A DNA stretch of 13,179 nt, taken from assembly GCA_026770585.1 (NCBI GenBank), contig MU646643.1:277113-290291 (forward strand), in the 5' to 3' direction. This document shows positions 11,584-13,179 of this stretch, piece after piece; within the stretch, counting starts at the first letter, position 1, and each line of letters starts with the position of its first letter. Both the position numbers and the translations under genes were made by a program. This stretch comes from Baffinella frigidus. Taxonomy: Eukaryota > Cryptophyceae > Cryptomonadales > Baffinellaceae. The notes under the pieces are model-generated. The model ran no database searches. It had not been told where the DNA came from and saw nothing but the letters and a program-made list of their open reading frames with translations.

Positions 11584-11586
11584 TAA

Positions 11587-11749
11587 CCACACAGCGGGCT
11601 ACGAAGAGATTTTCGGGCAGCACATGCCCGAGTTTCTGTTACCTTGTCCGTAGGAACCCCCTCATGTCCCTACGGGTTGCCTACCGTAGGTTCCTAGGTC
11701 TTATATCGCTTAGAGGTTATTCAAAATCCCTTCGAAGTCCGCTGTGTGG
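11587..11749 (-). mobile_element. Family A element, copy 3, inverted (163 bp)
   Basis: CCACACAGCGGGCTACGAAG opens and CTTCGAAGTCCGCTGTGTGG closes the unit. The interior, read on the minus strand, matches copy 1 in order (AATAACC, CTAAGCGATATAAGACCTAG, CCTACGGTAGGCAACCCGTA). It contains the CCTACCGTAGG palindrome at 11680-11690. The flanks (GGTAA / ATTAGG) give no clear target duplication. Confidence 0.75.
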
Positions 11750-11855
11750 ATTAGGTAGGTATCTTAGGTTTCATGGGTGGGACCACCCCCCCCCCGCGCC
11801 CCGTGCCTGGCCCTTGGGGGTTGAAGGTTTTAGAGATGAGGGTTTGAGGTTAGGT
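11750..11855. other. Spacer with C10 tract
   Basis: A run of ten Cs (11786-11795) is followed by GCGCCCCGTGCCTGG and a telomere-like word GGGTTTGAGG. The 122-codon forward frame across 11517-11885 includes repeat, family A and this tract, and is not credible. Confidence 0.45.
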
Positions 11856-11915
11856 AGAGCGTTTGCGGTAATTGCAACGGACTGAACACCGGGTAGGCGG
11901 TATTGACTACAAAAA
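11856..11915 (+). mobile_element. Junction of hairpin-arm fragment and family B left arm
   Basis: AGAGCGTTTGCGGTAATTG (11856-11874) is an exact copy of the end of the hairpin at 12613. It is followed by CAACGGACTGAACACCGGGT and GGCGGTATTGACTAC, the B left arm, which stops at A7. Two families are therefore fused end to end here. Confidence 0.6.
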
Positions 11916-11966
11916 AATAATCTGAGACAGAGCTACGAAGCTCACATGTTTATTCGAAACCAATAT

Positions 11967-12137
11967 TCATAGGCTAACGTCCTGAAAACCGGGTAGTTGA
12001 GCCTACGGTATTGCCTACGGTAGGCCGTAGGGGTCCAGGGGGGTTCCTACGAAACATTAGGTCCTAGGAGCCCTACAGCCTACCGTAGGCAATACCGTAG
12101 GCCCACCTACCCGGGTTTTCGGACGTTAACCTCTTAA
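11967..12137 (+). mobile_element. Family B element, both arms present (171 bp)
   Basis: TCATAGGCTAACGTCCTGAA opens and GGACGTTAACCTCTTAA closes. The left arm (ACCGGGTAGTTGAGCCTACG), the two CCTACNGTAGG palindromes at 12014-12024 and 12079-12089, and the centre (CATTAGGTCCTAGGAGCCC) are all present. The immediate flanks ATAT / CATG do not match. The right flank 12139-12178 is an inverted copy of host DNA from 4086-4130, so the original flank may have been exchanged. Confidence 0.75.
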
Positions 12138-12138
12138 C

Positions 12139-12178
12139 ATGGGGAGGTCACACGAGAAGAGAAGAGGGACCTACCCAG
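12139..12178 (-). repeat. Inverted copy of the 4086-4130 segment
   Basis: GGGGAGGTCACACGAGAAGA through GGGACCTACCC is the reverse complement of the GGGTAGGTCC...CTCGTGTGACCTCCCC segment downstream of the GTATACTCGG module, minus a few bases. It directly abuts the B element. Confidence 0.65.
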
Positions 12179-12184
12179 AGGTAG

Positions 12185-12433
12185 GACCCTACGGCCTACC
12201 GTAGGTAATACCGTAGGCCTAACTACCACTTAGCCCGAACCCCGAAATCCTAAACCCTAAACCCTAAATCCTGAACCCTGAACTATGAACCCTGAACCCT
12301 GAACCCTGAACCATTAACCATAAACGATAAACCAGGGGGGCTCCTACGAAACACCAGGTCCTAGGAGCCCTACAGCCTACCGTAGGCAATACCGTAGGCG
12401 TGACTACCCGGTTTTCAGGACGTTACCCTATTA
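12185..12433 (+). mobile_element. Composite: B right arm, telomere block, second B right half
   Basis: 12185-12228 is a B right arm (CCTACGGCCTACCGTAGGTA and onward) ending in ACC. Then ACTTAGCCCGAACCCC starts a C-strand telomere-like block (12239-12335, ending GATAAACCAGG), which runs into a B centre and right arm (GGGGGGCTCCTACGAAACAC ... CGTTACCCTATTA, ending 12433). ACTTAG precedes the telomere block (12229-12234) and follows the B terminus (12434-12439). A nearly identical left part is at 2500-2645. Confidence 0.65.
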
Positions 12434-12498
12434 ACTTAGACATGTATGTCTCGCTCCGATCATGAAGGGGTGTGCAACGCCAGCGGACCCCTTAGCGT

Positions 12499-12576
12499 AC
12501 GGTAGGAACCCCCCCTCCTCCTACGACTTTTTTTAAAAAAGGTCTTTAAAAGTCGTAGGAGGGGGGTTCCTACCGT
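12499..12576. repeat. Hairpin with ACGGTAGGAACCCCCC arms (78 bp)
   Basis: ACGGTAGGAACCCCCC...TCCTACGACTTTT pairs with AAAAGTCGTAGGAGGGGGGT... ending ACCGT at 12576, with a 4-base size difference between arms. The loop is A/T-rich (TTTAAAAAAGGTCT). The right side continues AGGCAATCTACCCGGTTTTC, the right end of family B, so this is probably a rearranged B derivative. Confidence 0.7.
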
Positions 12577-12612
12577 AGGCAATCTACCCGGTTTTCAGTC
12601 TTGCGTCATCCT

Positions 12613-12787
12613 AGAGCGTTTGCGGTAATTGTAGTCCGTTTTCGAGATCGGGTTTTCATGTTTTCGAGTTTTTATTTGTACCAGAAGTGTCTATTTAAAA
12701 TGTTTTACGACCTTGGCGATATTTTAAAACTCTCGAAAACATGAAAACCCGATCTCAAAAACGGACAACAATTACCGCGAACGCTCT
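12613..12787. mobile_element. 175-bp hairpin element with 56-bp arms
   Basis: Arms 12613-12668 and 12732-12787 differ at 3 of 56 positions (AGAGCGTTTGCGGTAATTGT ... GGGTTTTCATGTTTTCGAG). The 63-bp loop is A/T-rich (TTTATTTGTACCAGAAGTGT). A 19-bp copy of the terminal arm lies at 11856-11874 next to a B arm. The flanks show no duplication. Confidence 0.75.
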
Positions 12788-13030
12788 GCTACTGCACGTC
12801 ATTGGCCCACCCTGTCGATCTAATCGTTATAAAACTAATTTGGGTTTAAAAGGAAGTTTTGATAGCAAAAAAAAAGTGAAGCATTTTAGATTGAGATTTG
12901 GTCAGCTTCAAGAGACGGGAATTGGAGCCGTTTTGTGAGGAAATTCGTCACAGGGGGGGCTGCGGGGTTTCGTTCGTGAAGAGGCCGTGTCGTGTGGCTC
13001 TGTGGAGAGGGCCCCATCTGGAGAGGAGAG
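12788..13030. other. No recognisable gene or repeat
   Basis: Unstructured sequence with an A9 run at about 12868-12876 and G7 near 12953-12959. The 65-codon forward frame beginning in the preceding hairpin is not convincing. Confidence 0.5.
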
Positions 13031-13179
13031 TAGGGTGTAGGGTGTAGGGTGTAGGGTGTGGGGTGTAGGGTGTAGGGTGCACGGTGTAGGGTGTAGGGTG
13101 TAGGGTGTAGGGTGTAGGGTGCATGGTGCATGGTGTAGGGTGTAGGGTGCAGGGTGTAGGGTGTAGGGTGTAGGGTGCA
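13031..13179 (+). repeat. TGTAGGG heptamer tandem array
   Basis: About twenty units of TAGGGTG (TGTAGGG) with occasional GTGGGG, GCACGG, GCATGG and GCAGGG variants run to the end of the window. The 7-bp period matches the telomere unit TTTAGGG with one changed base, so this is probably telomere-derived and may continue beyond the window. The 81-codon antisense frame (HAPYTLHPTPYTL repeats) is only its translation. Confidence 0.9.

Noticed and set aside
12886-13131. 81-codon antisense frame rich in HAPYTLHPTP repeats
   Set aside because: Pure translation of the TGTAGGG tandem array.
13031-13179. Active chromosome end
   Set aside because: The heptamer is mostly TGTAGGG with several variants rather than homogeneous TTTAGGG, so it is called a telomere-like satellite, not a telomere.

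Overview
This window looks like nuclear, non-coding, repeat-dominated DNA from a eukaryote, probably subtelomeric. Long degenerate arrays of the plant-type telomere heptamer TTTAGGG (384-1500, with C-strand blocks at 2538-2645, 11269-11480 and 12239-12335) suggest a lineage with Arabidopsis-type telomeres, such as an alga or another plastid-bearing protist. The species cannot be named from sequence alone. I found no convincing protein gene. The longest open frames (212, 184, 166 and 162 codons) lie over repeats, inverted repeats or a CT tract and show no recognisable domain. I found no intact tRNA, no rRNA and no CRISPR array.

What fills the window is an unusually dense set of short palindromic elements that look like non-autonomous foldback transposons (MITE-like). 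At least fifteen units of roughly 110-280 bp have arms that pair over much of their length. Family labels here are mine. Family A (CCACACAGCGG ends, about 161 bp): 45-205, 5805-6136, 11587-11749. Family B (TAATAGGGTAACGG ends, about 166 bp): 2410-2537, 2757-3057, 3838-3946, 5965-6130, 11967-12137, 12336-12433, plus partial left arms. Family C (TNATCTC ends and/or a TTACTACAC core): 2221-2356, 5514-5656, 6633-6694, 8551-8692, 10142-10282, 11090-11219. Family D (CCCACTCGAGAATG ends, about 190 bp): 2022-2204, 5041-5234, 8856-9048. Family G (47-bp tandem core between G tracts): 9926-10107, with a fragment at 1-44. Several further hairpins appear only once.

The best evidence that these units moved is internal. 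A complete B element sits inside the last bases of an A element, flanked by GTGT/GTGT. Another B is flanked by GAGT/GAGT, and a third has its unoccupied target site elsewhere in the window. A separate 148-bp hairpin (10659-10806) is flanked by GGAG/GGAG, and its empty site is present at 11227-11238. Four-base target duplications therefore recur across unrelated families.

Layout: 1-334 G tract, A element and 24-bp tandem repeats; 384-1500 telomere-like array; 1543-2356 hairpins, D and C; 2386-3109 B copies with a telomere block; 3276-4655 a mosaic of shuffled modules; 4671-6136 hairpins, D, and B nested in A; 6221-7103 a branched hairpin and a CT tract; 7149-8115 a 98-bp-arm inverted repeat and other hairpins; 8235-9270 hairpins, C and D; 9343-10107 direct repeats and G; 10142-10861 C, apparently unique DNA and the 148-bp hairpin; 10994-12433 B, A and telomere-derived blocks; 12499-12787 two hairpins; 13031-13179 a TGTAGGG tandem array. 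No gene network can be described. The biology here is mobile DNA that appears to depend on proteins encoded elsewhere.
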